A stretch of 64,000 bases of DNA, taken from positions 41,043 to 105,042 of the forward strand of contig JBHJGP010000022.1 of NCBI GenBank assembly GCA_050331695.1, in the 5' to 3' direction. The DNA comes from JBHJGP01 sp050331695 (lineage in GTDB: Bacteria; Pseudomonadota; Alphaproteobacteria; Geminicoccales; Geminicoccaceae). Position numbers and translations under genes: made by a program. Positions 32,794 to 41,369 of the stretch are shown piece by piece; the first letter of the stretch is position 1, and every line of letters starts with the position of its first letter. Under the pieces are notes generated by a model, which was not told the DNA's origin, searched no databases, and saw only the letters and a list, made by a program, of their open reading frames with translations.

Positions 32794-34313
32794 TCCACCC
32801 AGCGGATCTTATCCAGGCCGTAGTCGCGCTCGAGCGGATCGATGATCACATCCTCGAGCCCGCCGGCATAGGCTACCGTGTGCTGGTACCAGACGAGCGG
32901 GATCAGCGGCATCTCGGCGTGAAGAGCTGCCGTCACCTCCTTGATGAGCGGTACCCGGACGGCTTCATCAGCCGTCGCCGCGATCTGGGCGACGGCCTCA
33001 GACACCGCCGGCGCATCCCAACCCATCGCGCCCCAGTCGCTACCGCCCACGGGAAAGTCAGACTGAACCGTGCCGATCGGATCGGGCGTCAGACCATAGT
33101 TCCGGGCGAAGAGCGCAACCTCGAGCGAACCGTCCTGATGCCCCGCAGGGATTTCGGAGTAGTTCGATACACTTACCTCCAGCTCAACGCCGATCGCGCG
33201 CCATTGATCCTGGATCGCCGCGGCGACCAGCGGCTGTTCGGGCCGGTCCGGGAAGGTACGGAGCGTCAGCGAGAAGCGCTCGCCGTCACGAGTTAGAATG
33301 CCGTCCTCACCCGGCATCCAACCCTCCTTCGTCAGGAGTGCTTTCGCTTCCTCGGGGTCGTAGGCCAGCGCGGGCAGTGTCGGATCATGCCAAGCCGAGA
33401 GGATCGGCGGGAACAGCTGGGTCGCCGCTGCCTCGGGGAAGCGGGTGATGCCGGCGGCGATGCCCTGACGATCGATCGCCAGGCTTAGGGCCCGACGCGC
33501 AGCCGGTGTGCTCATCGCCGGGTGTCCGGCATTGACCTTAAGGAGCATGACCCGTGGAATGGCCACCGCTACCGCTTCGACTTGGTCAATCTGGCCAAGC
33601 CGTTTGTAGCCCGAGGGGTCCAGGGTGAAGACCAGATCCGCATCGCCGCTCTCGGCCATGAGTGCTCGGGTCTCGGCCCGTTTCGAGGCGAGATAGGAGG
33701 CGGATGCAATGGTTGGCGGCGCACCCCAATAGTCCTCGAACCGCGCCGTCTCGAGTGTCTGCGGCGGCGCGATTTCGGTCACCTCGAAGGGCCCGGTTCC
33801 GATAGGCGCGACAACATTTCCGTCGCCGTCGAATGCGGCGGGCGCCAGAATCACGGTGGAGGAATGCGCCAGCACGGCGGGGAGCGCGGCGAACGGCCTG
33901 GTGAGGCTGATCACGACTGTGTCGCCGTCGACACCCACATCGTCCAGAGGCGCTTCCTCGAGAGGCCCTGGCTGAGCTGCCGCCCGCGAGAGGGCCAAAG
34001 CCACCGCATCACCCGTGAGCGTCGTACCGTCATGAAACGCGGCCTCACGGAGATCAAAGCGCCATTCCAGCTCGTCCTCTGAAACGTCCCAGCCGATTGC
34101 CAGCCCGGGCATCAGATCGCCGGTTTCCGAGGCGTCGACCAGGGTTTCCATCACTCCCATTCGCAGAAAGATGAAACCATCCGTGGCCGGATCCGGCCCT
34201 GAGATTTCCCACGGTGCTGCGACATTGACGTGGTCGCGCGTATCGGCCTCCGCCACAGGTGCGGAAACGGCTGTGATGATGGCGACGACAATGGCCTTCC
34301 AGGAGTGCGTCAT
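32790..34313 (-). CDS. Substrate-binding protein of the Opp/Nik-type importer
   Basis: This 507-residue SBP_bac_5 family protein has a signal peptide (MTHSWKAIVVAIITAVSAPV, ending AEA) and is periplasmic. The family frame is clear: the SGPDPATDGFIFLRMGVMET entry region, LAIGWDVSEDELEWRFDLRE, FHDGTTLTGDAVALALSR, PIGTGPFEV and the closing WYQHTVAYAGGLED. It should deliver ligand to the permeases. The ATG at 34313 has AAAAAGGA upstream. Relatives bind peptides, nickel or opine-type metallophores. Because a Zur-like palindrome sits 55-72 bases upstream, I favour zinc or a zinc chelate over a peptide, but the ligand cannot be read from the sequence. Confidence 0.88.
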   Translation of the reverse strand: MTHSWKAIVVAIITAVSAPVAEADTRDHVNVAAPWEISGPDPATDGFIFLRMGVMETLVDASETGDLMPGLAIGWDVSEDELEWRFDLREAAFHDGTTLTGDAVALALSRAAAQPGPLEEAPLDDVGVDGDTVVISLTRPFAALPAVLAHSSTVILAPAAFDGDGNVVAPIGTGPFEVTEIAPPQTLETARFEDYWGAPPTIASASYLASKRAETRALMAESGDADLVFTLDPSGYKRLGQIDQVEAVAVAIPRVMLLKVNAGHPAMSTPAARRALSLAIDRQGIAAGITRFPEAAATQLFPPILSAWHDPTLPALAYDPEEAKALLTKEGWMPGEDGILTRDGERFSLTLRTFPDRPEQPLVAAAIQDQWRAIGVELEVSVSNYSEIPAGHQDGSLEVALFARNYGLTPDPIGTVQSDFPVGGSDWGAMGWDAPAVSEAVAQIAATADEAVRVPLIKEVTAALHAEMPLIPLVWYQHTVAYAGGLEDVIIDPLERDYGLDKIRWVE

Positions 34314-34752
34314 TCGTGTTCCTTTTTGGCAAACGATCTGGGTTTGGTTCTGCTCAGCCGTGCTAGTGTAATGTTATAACAATCGAATGACGAGTTGCGA
34401 TGGGTGCTGCTGTGCTCGAAAGACACCCGGCACCCGCAGCGTATCGTCTCTTCAGCGCTGATCGGTTCAGCTCCTGCCGCTTAAGACGCGGGCGAGCGTT
34501 TCTGGACCGCTTGCGGGAGCAGCCGGGGCGTTTTGGACCCGGTAGTGGCAGGTGGCCTGACAAACGGCTGTCCCATTGCGGGACATCTCAGCCGATACGG
34601 AAAGCACATTCACCCTCCGCTCTGGGGTGCCCGGGGCGGCGGCAAACCAAAGATCTCAGTGAGCGAGGGCGAGCGCTGGTCCTGTTGGCCTTTCCCCACG
34701 ATCAGTGCCGTTTGACACTAGAATTCTCCGTTCGGTGCTCTGCACCCGAGCT
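34314..34752. other. 439-base region without a gene
   Basis: It carries the promoter and Zur-like box of the ABC operon near 34368-34385. The remaining part up to the LysR 3' end has open frames without start sites or recognisable products. I see no gene there. Confidence 0.5.
34368..34385. promoter_or_regulatory. Zur-like palindrome in front of the ABC importer operon
   Basis: The 18-base region reads, on the minus strand, CGATTGTTATAACATTAC. The central TGTTATAACA is a perfect 10-base palindrome, and the right half ATAACATTAC matches the Zur-box shape I recall for alphaproteobacteria (GTAATGTxATAACATTAC-like). It lies 55-72 bases upstream of the substrate-binding protein start, within the promoter. 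Zur would repress the operon when zinc is sufficient. No other copy was noticed in the window. Confidence 0.5.
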
Positions 34753-35673
34753 TCAGGCCGCCCGGTGCTGCGAGAGCTTGCCCTTTGCCGGAACCCGAGC
34801 GGTCCAAACGTGATGGCAGGCGACGGCAATGGCTACTTCGGCCGGTCGACTGTGCGGCCGTCCGGCGACCGTGATCAGGCTCACCGTTCGCGACACCTCA
34901 GGCTCGATCAGAGGCCGGGTCAGGATACCGTCCAGAAGCGGCAAATGCTCCGGCATCAGGGTGCAGCCGAGACCGGCGCGAACCATTGCCTGGATCCAGT
35001 CGTCACGCTCACCGACATAGCGGACACAGGTCGTGTCCGGGCAATCCGCCATGCCGAGAAGCGCCAGATTGCTCGCGAACTCGCAATGCACATGCTTGAT
35101 GAAGGTCTCGCCCTCCAGAGCGGGCAGGGGCACCCCGTCCATCGCCTCGAACCGATGGCCCGGCGCGAAGGCGACGTGGTAACGCTCGACGAACAGCTCG
35201 GTCTAGCGGATGCGGTCGTCAACGCGGGGAGCGCTGCTGAGCGCCACGTCGATCTCGGCACCGAGCAGCGCCGCCTCGATCCGCTCGCAATCCGCCTCCC
35301 AAACGTGAAGCTCCAGATCCGGTGCGCGCTGCCGCAGGGGCGCCAGATAACCGGTCAGGGTCTCGGCGCCGATCGACGCGCAAACGCCGAGCTTGAGCCG
35401 GGTGCCGGCGAGGCGGCTGTAATTCTCCGCCTCCCGCAGCGCAGATTCGGTGGCTTGTTGCGCCTGGGCCAAATCCCGCTGCATCAGCCGGCCGAGGTCG
35501 GTCAGGTGGGTCAGATGACGCTCGCGGCGAAAAAGCTGGCCGCCCAGCTCTTCCTCCAGGCTCCGGATCGACCGGCTCAGGGACGGCGCGCTGACCTGGC
35601 AGCGGTCGGCCGCGCGGGAGAAGTTCAACGTCTCGCAAGCCGCAAGGAAGTAACGGATCTGATGCATTTCCAT
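34753..35673 (-). pseudogene. LysR-type regulator with an in-frame amber codon
   Basis: The frame (306 sense-length codons) is a complete LysR-type regulator. It opens with the winged-helix HQIRYFLAACETLNFSRAAD and the recognition part SRSIRSLEEELGGQLFRRER. Linker helix and effector domain follow (LGVCASIGAETLTGYLAPLR, then after the stop ERYHVAFAPGHRFEAM and GMADCPDTTCVRYVGERDDW). Codon 157 is TAG (minus strand of 35203-35205), between RVDDRIR and TELFVERYH, with the frame kept on both sides. A product ending there would bind DNA but lack most of the sensor. The ATG at 35673 has GAGGACG upstream. The gene follows mscS by 89 bases. Confidence 0.85.
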
Positions 35674-35762
35674 CGCTTTTCGTCCTCGTGAAGCGGCGTC
35701 GGGGCTTCGGTTCCGGGGCCGAGACACCGGTCCGCCCCGGTCCCCACTCGTGTCTCCGGCTG

Positions 35763-36644
35763 TCAGGCCGCCTGGGCCGCGGGCCAAAGCGTCGGCGCGC
35801 GAGCCGGGGCGGAGAGCGGCAGGGCCAGTTCGTCGGCCCGGTTCAAGAAGACCCGGGTGATATCGCTTCGGAACGCCGGGTCGTTGTAGGTCAAGGCGAC
35901 GTAGCAGCGGGCGGTCAGCGTCAGGGCGAACAGATCCTGCTGCCAGGACAGCTTCACCGGCCGCGCCATGTCGAAATAGGTGGACGCCTGAATGGCATCG
36001 ACGAGCGCGGTCTCAGCTGCTTCCCGCTGCGCAGAGGTCGCGGTGGGCGAGAGGTAGAAGGTGACGACCGCCAAAGAATAGCGTTCGCCGGCGTTGGCGG
36101 ATGACAGGACCTCGGCCCAGAGGCTGCTCGTCGGCAGGCTGACCAGATCGTCGTCCGGGGTCTGCAACTTGACGAAGAACAGGCCGATCTCCACCACCCG
36201 GCCCGAAACGCCTCGCAGATTGACCCGGTCGCCCACCTGAAACGGGCGGGTCATGGCCGCGATCGTGCGGAAGGCGAGCCCGCCGAGGAAGGCCCTCGCC
36301 ACGTCGGTGCCGACCACCAAGGTCCACACGAACAGGGCGGCGAAGGCGATCGCGAGGCCTTGCATTGCCTCCCAGGGAACGCCCGGCAGGGCCATGAGAA
36401 TAAAGGGCAGTCCGACGCCCGACGCTAGCAACAAGGTCGCCTGGCTCAGCGTTTCCTTGCGGGTGGCGGCGAGGCGATCGTGATGGTCGATCATGATGTC
36501 AGCCGGCAGGCCCTGCCGGGCCCGGCGATCGGCGATGCGGCGGCGCCGGCGGCCGCAATACCAGGTGAAGATCAGTTGGCCGATGAGAACCAACACGAGG
36601 TAGGCGACGCCGTAGGGATTGAGCAGCGTCAGTGCGAGATCCAT
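35763..36644 (-). CDS. MscS-family mechanosensitive ion channel
   Basis: This 293-residue inner-membrane protein has helices near residues 8-30, 64-88 and 88-110, then the pore-lining helix ARAFLGGLAFRTIAAMTRPF and the beta domain QVGDRVNLRGVSGRVVEIGL, which is the MscS core. The C-terminal mixed region ends at LTLTARCYVALTYNDP with a short tail. Channels of this family open under membrane tension and release solutes when the cell is diluted. GGAG lies 9 bases before the ATG. The gene starts 18 bases after an unknown gene, so the two are co-transcribed, and a LysR gene follows. Confidence 0.9.
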   Translation of the reverse strand: MDLALTLLNPYGVAYLVLVLIGQLIFTWYCGRRRRRIADRRARQGLPADIMIDHHDRLAATRKETLSQATLLLASGVGLPFILMALPGVPWEAMQGLAIAFAALFVWTLVVGTDVARAFLGGLAFRTIAAMTRPFQVGDRVNLRGVSGRVVEIGLFFVKLQTPDDDLVSLPTSSLWAEVLSSANAGERYSLAVVTFYLSPTATSAQREAAETALVDAIQASTYFDMARPVKLSWQQDLFALTLTARCYVALTYNDPAFRSDITRVFLNRADELALPLSAPARAPTLWPAAQAA

Positions 36645-36662
36645 GGTCGGTCTCCGTCCGTG

Positions 36663-37430
36663 TCAGGTGTTGGCCGATATTTCGGGGAAGGGATTGAAGC
36701 CGACGATCGCCCGCATGCAAAAGAGAACGGTCGGCAGGGTTTCCAGGGTCAGGCGCCAGGCGCCGCTGTCAGGGGCGTGAGCGACGACATCGACCCGGCT
36801 CAACACCCGCAGGCTGCGACGCACGTCGAGCGGTGTCCGGTCCGTTTCGCCGGCGATCTCGTCCAAGGTCGACGGGCCGTTGGTCAGAAGCAGCGTCACG
36901 ACCCGGCGTTCCGGTTCCGCCGAGGCGCGGGCCAGAACGTCGCGAACGCGCAGATATCGTTCGGGGTCGAACCCACGGCCCCGATCCCGGCGACGGGGCA
37001 ACTGGCCTCGCTCTTCGAACTTGTGCATCGCCCGCATCTCGGCGCGCCATTCGGGCCAAACCGCGTGGAACGGGCTATCCTCGGTGTGTTGCGGCAGCAC
37101 GAAATCGAGCCGCGCCGTTGCCTTCAGGAAGGCGTAGGCGAATACGTCGATCCGGCAGTGAATGTCACAGTCGCGCCGGTCGGCGATCTCGGCCAGGGCG
37201 CCGGCCAGATGCAGAACCCGCAGGTCCCGCGAGCGGCGGCGCCGAAACAGGCCGTCAAGCTTGTGGACGACGATTGGCGAAGCGGCGGTGTCGGGAAGAA
37301 GAGCGTCGAGACGGTCGATATTGTCGCTCGAGGGCGACAATTCGCTTCGCTCGTAAAGAGCCGCGGCGTCCAGATCCGCTCCGGCGACGACGGGAGGCCA
37401 ACCGCAAGTCAAGACGGCCGATAGCGCCAT
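36663..37430 (-). CDS. Unknown protein with a winged-helix-like C-terminal part
   Basis: I do not recognise this 255-residue protein. It has no signal peptide that I would trust. Its middle is Arg-rich (GLFRRRRSRDLRVLHLAGAL), with the segment DIHCRIDVFAYAFLKATARL. The C-terminal part TNGPSTLDEIAGETDRTPLD, followed by VRRSLRVLSRVDVVAHAPDS and WRLTL, resembles a winged-helix DNA-binding unit. GAAGGA lies 8 bases before the ATG at 37430. The gene is 18 bases upstream of mscS. A cytoplasmic regulator of the channel operon is possible but not shown. A 510-base gap lies upstream. Confidence 0.6.
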   Translation of the reverse strand: MALSAVLTCGWPPVVAGADLDAAALYERSELSPSSDNIDRLDALLPDTAASPIVVHKLDGLFRRRRSRDLRVLHLAGALAEIADRRDCDIHCRIDVFAYAFLKATARLDFVLPQHTEDSPFHAVWPEWRAEMRAMHKFEERGQLPRRRDRGRGFDPERYLRVRDVLARASAEPERRVVTLLLTNGPSTLDEIAGETDRTPLDVRRSLRVLSRVDVVAHAPDSGAWRLTLETLPTVLFCMRAIVGFNPFPEISANT

Positions 37431-37940
37431 GATCGTGTCCTTCCAGATAGTTAAAACTGCTGTGCGCGACGATGTTTGGCACTTTCCGTACCAAAACGAC
37501 CAGTCTTTTTATGGTCTTTCCAGTGAAGGCGGTTGCCGTTTTACTTACACGTTAGGTACGGCACTTTTGGTGCTTCATGACCGGCGTGCGTTCAAAGTAG
37601 CAACGGCAGGCGAAATCAATAGTGAAACTGGGCAATCGAACCAACGGCGAAAAATTTTATGGGGGTGTTTGCAGATTTAACGCTTTGCCGGTCAGTCGAT
37701 CGGCGTTGTGGCTGCGCCCGGTCCATGCGTTGCGCTTCGGCTAACGAAACATAAGCCACGGGGAGGCTTTCGCGAATTGCCGGCCAAACCCAATCTCTAG
37801 GCGTCGACGCCGCGAGAGGCGGACACCTTCAGACTGCAACGCTGAATCTCATTCACGCACCGGCACCCCGTCCGACCAGGCTCCGAAGCCCGGTCACACG
37901 CGCGAGGGCTTGGCGCGGGTGAACCCTGGGAGTGACACGC
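37431..37940. other. 510-base intergenic region
   Basis: No gene is supported. 37431-37680 is AT-richer than its surroundings and contains CCGTACC at 37486-37492 and an inverted copy GGTACGG at 37555-37561, about 62 bases apart. The promoter of the minus-strand operon should be here. The right part holds the ribosome site GGGAG for the gene at 37941. Confidence 0.5.
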
Positions 37941-38948
37941 ATGTCCAACATTCTGGCCAACCGCGCCATCGGCGCAGGCCTCGTTACCGTGATGGCCCTG
38001 CCCTTCGTTTTGACCCTCATCGCGGTCGTCATCGTCGGCCAGGCCGCCGTCCATGTCGGCGGTATCTACGGCTCGCAGATCGCGGGCATCGCCCGGTCGG
38101 TCAACGAGGAGATAGCGCCCCGCCTCGATGAATTGCGCGACAGTTATCAAAACGTGGCTGCCGGCGTTCAGCGTTTCCAAGGCGACGCCCGGCGCGCGCT
38201 TGGCCGGCTCGGCAGCGTGCCGGACCTGGCGATCCAGCGGGGGCAGTTCGGCTCGACCCCCAGCGTGCGTCTAGTGGTGCCGAACCGCAACTACAAGATC
38301 GCGTCCGCCGGCTTTGTCCCTGAGGGATATCAACAGGCCGGCTTCCATCTCGCTCAGTTCGGCGGCAGTCCGTTCAAGGGCAACCCATTCCGTGGCGCGC
38401 CCTCGGTGCCGAACCTGTCGAACGCGCTGCCGTCGATCGAGCTTCGCGCGGGCAGTCTGCTCAACCAGACCCTGCCCGGTCAGGCGATCCCGCCGCGGCG
38501 TCTTGCGTTGTCAACGGAGCCGATCCGGGCGGCGCTTCGGCCGGTCTCCCAGGGCTTCGATCAGGCGATCGGCGCCGTGCAGCGGCCGTTCGAGGAGGCG
38601 ATCCAAAAGACCACCGCGATCGCCGGGCCGTTGGCCGATCTCAGGGACGATATCATCGCCGTCGCCGGTCCCCTGCAGCAACTGGGCCGGGCTCTGTTCA
38701 TCGCCGGTCTTTTGCTCGCCGCCGCGGTTTTGGTGTTCGTCGTCACCCACGCCGTCGCTGCGGTCATCGTCACGATCGCCAGGCCCGCTCAGTCCGGTGC
38801 CCTTTTGCTGGCCGGCGGTCCGCTCGGCTACCTGAACCATGTCGGCAATTCCGTCCGAAAGGAGGCGGTCTTACGCCTCACGGGCCAGCGGGACGAGGGA
38901 CGCACCGGTCCGCTGGGCAATCCCCTGATCGTCGATCAGCCAGCCTGA
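37941..38948 (+). CDS. Membrane protein of unknown function
   Basis: I do not recognise this 335-residue protein. A hydrophobic segment lies at residues 12-37 (GLVTVMALPFVLTLIAVVIV) and a second near 249-282 (LFIAGLLLAAAVLVFVVTHA), with a long polar stretch between them that is rich in Gly, Pro and Arg. The first helix could be a signal anchor, so the 210-residue middle part is probably periplasmic. It contains helical NEEIAPRLDELRDSYQNVAA and a loop GGSPFKGNPFRGAPSVPNLS. The ATG at 37941 is used because GGGAG lies 9 bases upstream. The MltC-like gene follows 20 bases downstream, so a cell-wall role is plausible. Confidence 0.65.
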   Translation: MSNILANRAIGAGLVTVMALPFVLTLIAVVIVGQAAVHVGGIYGSQIAGIARSVNEEIAPRLDELRDSYQNVAAGVQRFQGDARRALGRLGSVPDLAIQRGQFGSTPSVRLVVPNRNYKIASAGFVPEGYQQAGFHLAQFGGSPFKGNPFRGAPSVPNLSNALPSIELRAGSLLNQTLPGQAIPPRRLALSTEPIRAALRPVSQGFDQAIGAVQRPFEEAIQKTTAIAGPLADLRDDIIAVAGPLQQLGRALFIAGLLLAAAVLVFVVTHAVAAVIVTIARPAQSGALLLAGGPLGYLNHVGNSVRKEAVLRLTGQRDEGRTGPLGNPLIVDQPA

Positions 38949-38968
38949 ACCCTTCCGCCCGGACATCG

Positions 38969-40297
38969 GTGCCGTCGTCGATGCCCGGGTCCCACCAAAC
39001 CGTAAAGAGCCCGCTTATGCCAAACCTGCCGTTCGGATCGCCGAACCACCGCCATAGCGCTCTGGCTCCGGCCACAAGTCGTCGATCTTCCCCCTCCACC
39101 CGGCGAACGTTTTTCAAGACCATTGGCGCCGCGTCCCTGTTGGGCGGCTGCGCCGGCATCCAGCGCACGGTCGGCGATCTCTATGCCGACGCCCGGGATT
39201 TCATCTGGGGCGGGCCCGAGGACGAACGCCACCCTCTGATGGTGGCGCGCCAGGATCAGGTCGACACCCTCATCCGCGAGGCGCAGGACGATTACCTGCG
39301 GGAGGTGGCCAAGCGTTGGGGTACGGACGCGAAGATCCCCACGCGCAAGCTTTGGGTCCATTACGATCCGTTGATGGTCACCCGCGCGGTGATGGACTTC
39401 GAAGGTGGCGAACTTCGCGCCGAAACGCTGATCGAGACGGACGGCGATCGGTGGCAGGCGCTTCGCCGGCTCGAGCAAACCGTGACCGGGACCCGGGCGG
39501 CGTCGGCGGCTGACCTCAAGGCGTTGGATGGCACCCGCGCGCGCGCCGAGAGCGCGGCCCAAAAACAGGGCCTGGCACTGCCGGGAGCGGACCAGACATT
39601 CGCGACGGTGCCGCTGTTCGAGGAGGTCCTGCCACCGGAACCGGAAGGCCGGCTGGAGGAACAGCCCGTTGTCGGCGATGACGGCATGGTGCGCACCAAG
39701 CTCGGTCTGGTGGTGCCGTTCATCGACGGCCACTATGGCCGCTTGGCCATGAACTTTGCCGAGCCGATCATGCGCGATGCCCGGCGCCACGAGGTCGAAC
39801 CGTCGCTTTTGCTGGCGATCATGCAGGCCGAGAGCGCCTTCAATCCGCGGGCGACCTCGCACATTCCGGCCTACGGCTTGATGCAGATCGTGCCGACCTC
39901 GGCGGGCCTTGACGCCTACGACTTCGTCCACGGCATGATGCGCCTCTTGGGCCCGGAATATCTCTACGATCCCGATAATAATATCGAGCTGGGCTCGGCT
40001 TACTTATGGATCTTGGACGGTCGCTACTTGCGGGCGATCGAAAATTCCGAGAGCCGGCTCTATTGCGTGATCGCCGCCTACAATACCGGTGCCGGCAATG
40101 TCGCCCGGACCTTTTCAGGCACGACCAGTGTTAGGCAAGCGGCGCCGGTAATCAACGCGCTGACGCCAGGCGAGGTTTTCGCGCGACTGGAGCAGGACTT
40201 GCCCTATGACGAGACCCGGGCCTACCTGGTCAAGGTCAACGGCGCCCGCGAGACCTACGGCAGCTGGGACGATGCGCTGCGCGCGGATCATGCTTGA
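38969..40297 (+). CDS. MltC-like membrane-bound lytic murein transglycosylase
   Basis: This protein of up to 442 residues cleaves peptidoglycan between MurNAc and GlcNAc. It has a Tat/lipoprotein-like start (STRRTFFKTIGAASLLGGC; Cys61 in a LGGC lipobox), an N-terminal region typical of MltC (DUF3393, about 90-260), and a C-terminal SLT domain. The catalytic Glu288 sits in LLAIMQAESAFNPRATS, followed by AYGLMQIVPTSAG and the closing YNTGAGNVARTF. The real start may be the GTG at 38969, ATG 38981 or ATG 39017; the last puts the Tat motif closest to the N-terminus. It is probably lipid-anchored in the periplasm. A terminator sits at 40347-40377, inside the 3' end of the pirin gene. Confidence 0.85.
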   Translation: MPSSMPGSHQTVKSPLMPNLPFGSPNHRHSALAPATSRRSSPSTRRTFFKTIGAASLLGGCAGIQRTVGDLYADARDFIWGGPEDERHPLMVARQDQVDTLIREAQDDYLREVAKRWGTDAKIPTRKLWVHYDPLMVTRAVMDFEGGELRAETLIETDGDRWQALRRLEQTVTGTRAASAADLKALDGTRARAESAAQKQGLALPGADQTFATVPLFEEVLPPEPEGRLEEQPVVGDDGMVRTKLGLVVPFIDGHYGRLAMNFAEPIMRDARRHEVEPSLLLAIMQAESAFNPRATSHIPAYGLMQIVPTSAGLDAYDFVHGMMRLLGPEYLYDPDNNIELGSAYLWILDGRYLRAIENSESRLYCVIAAYNTGAGNVARTFSGTTSVRQAAPVINALTPGEVFARLEQDLPYDETRAYLVKVNGARETYGSWDDALRADHA

Positions 40298-40326
40298 ATT
40301 CGCCGTTTGGCCTCTGTGCCGAGGGC

Positions 40327-41289
40327 TCAGGGATAGTGGACGCCCCCTTCGGCCCGTCGCGGCGGGCCGAAGCTTTTCGGCAACGGTATGAACTCGGCTT
40401 CGTCGCCCGGCACGGTATCGAAACGGCCGCGGGCCCACTCTTCCTTGGCCGCCTCGATCCGTTCGGGGCGCGACGACACGAAATTCCACCAGATGTAGCG
40501 CGGACCCTCGATCGGCGCTCCGCCGAACAACATGAAGCGCGCGTTTTCCTTCGCTCTAACGGTCAACGGATCGCCCGGCCGGAAGACCAGAAGCTGGCCG
40601 GGCTCAAAATTGTCATCGCCCACGGTGATCCGGCCCGAAATGGTATAGAGGGCCCGCTCTTCGTAGTGCGCATCGAGCGGCAGGGCAGCGCCGGCCCGAA
40701 GCGTGACATCGCCGTAGAGCGTTTCGGAGGCCGTTTTCAGAGGTGACGTCTCGCCCAGGAACGAGCCGGCAATGAGCCTGATGGCGGCGCCGCCATCTTC
40801 GATCGTCGGAAGTTCGTCTTTGCCATGGTGCAGGAAGGCTGGCTCGACTTCTTCCTGATCCGCCGGCAGGGCCATCCAGGTCTGGATGCCGAACAGCCGT
40901 TGGCCGCTCTGGCGCCGTTGCTCGCTGGTCCGCTCGGAATGCACGATCCCCCTGCCGGCGCGCATCCAGTTCACTGCGCCCGGATGGATCGCGATTTCGG
41001 TGCCGAGACTGTCCCGATGGAGGATTTCGCCCTCGAACAGATAAGTCAGCGTGGCCAGGTTTATATGCGGATGCGGGCGCACATCGATCCCCTGGTCGGT
41101 CAGGAACTCCGCCGGTCCCATCTGATCGAAGAAGATAAAGGGACCGACCATCTGACGCTTGGTGCTCGGCAGCGCCCGTCTCACCTCCATCTCACCCAGA
41201 TCGACGGCTCGGGGCACGATCAGTGTTTCAATGGCGCTGACCGTTTCCCGGTCACCGAGTACGGGGTCGGGACAGGGGCTCCAGCTCAT
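40327..41289 (-). CDS. Pirin-family protein
   Basis: This 320-residue bicupin belongs to the pirin family, cytoplasmic iron proteins; bacterial members act on quercetin or modulate metabolic enzymes. The metal site region RPHPHINLATLTYLFEGEIL gives the two His, and the second set comes from HSERTSEQRRQSGQRLFGIQ with a conserved His-Ser-Glu. The C-terminal cupin carries VGDDNFEPGQLLVFRPGDPL and the typical GPRYIWWNFVSS segment. Length is standard. A weak ribosome site precedes the ATG at 41289. It converges with the transglycosylase gene, 29 bases away, and has the same direction as the LysR gene 80 bases upstream. Confidence 0.9.
   Translation of the reverse strand: MSWSPCPDPVLGDRETVSAIETLIVPRAVDLGEMEVRRALPSTKRQMVGPFIFFDQMGPAEFLTDQGIDVRPHPHINLATLTYLFEGEILHRDSLGTEIAIHPGAVNWMRAGRGIVHSERTSEQRRQSGQRLFGIQTWMALPADQEEVEPAFLHHGKDELPTIEDGGAAIRLIAGSFLGETSPLKTASETLYGDVTLRAGAALPLDAHYEERALYTISGRITVGDDNFEPGQLLVFRPGDPLTVRAKENARFMLFGGAPIEGPRYIWWNFVSSRPERIEAAKEEWARGRFDTVPGDEAEFIPLPKSFGPPRRAEGGVHYP
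40347..40377 (+). terminator. Terminator of the MltC-like gene inside the pirin 3' end
   Basis: CTTCGGCCCG pairs perfectly over 10 bp with CGGGCCGAAG (loop TCGCGG), and CTTTT follows on the plus strand. It lies 50 bases after the transglycosylase stop, within the last codons of the convergent pirin gene. Confidence 0.75.
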
Positions 41290-41369
41290 GGCCGCCTCCG
41301 TTTGTCACAGGTTTCGGGGCATTAGGTATATTGCGAGGCAGCCGATGAAAAGACGCGGCGAAGCGCTCG

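Noticed and set aside
34400..34813. 137-residue plus-strand frame between the ABC operon and LysR
   Set aside because: It has no ribosome site, no domain pattern, and runs into the LysR 3' end in antisense.
37486..37561. CCGTACC/GGTACGG copies as a mobile-element end
   Set aside because: The repeats are only 7 bases, with no flanking duplication or coding part of a transposase.
38936..39931. 331-residue minus-strand frame over the MltC-like gene
   Set aside because: The plus-strand SLT domain is clear; the opposite frame is low in hydrophobic order and lacks a start signal.
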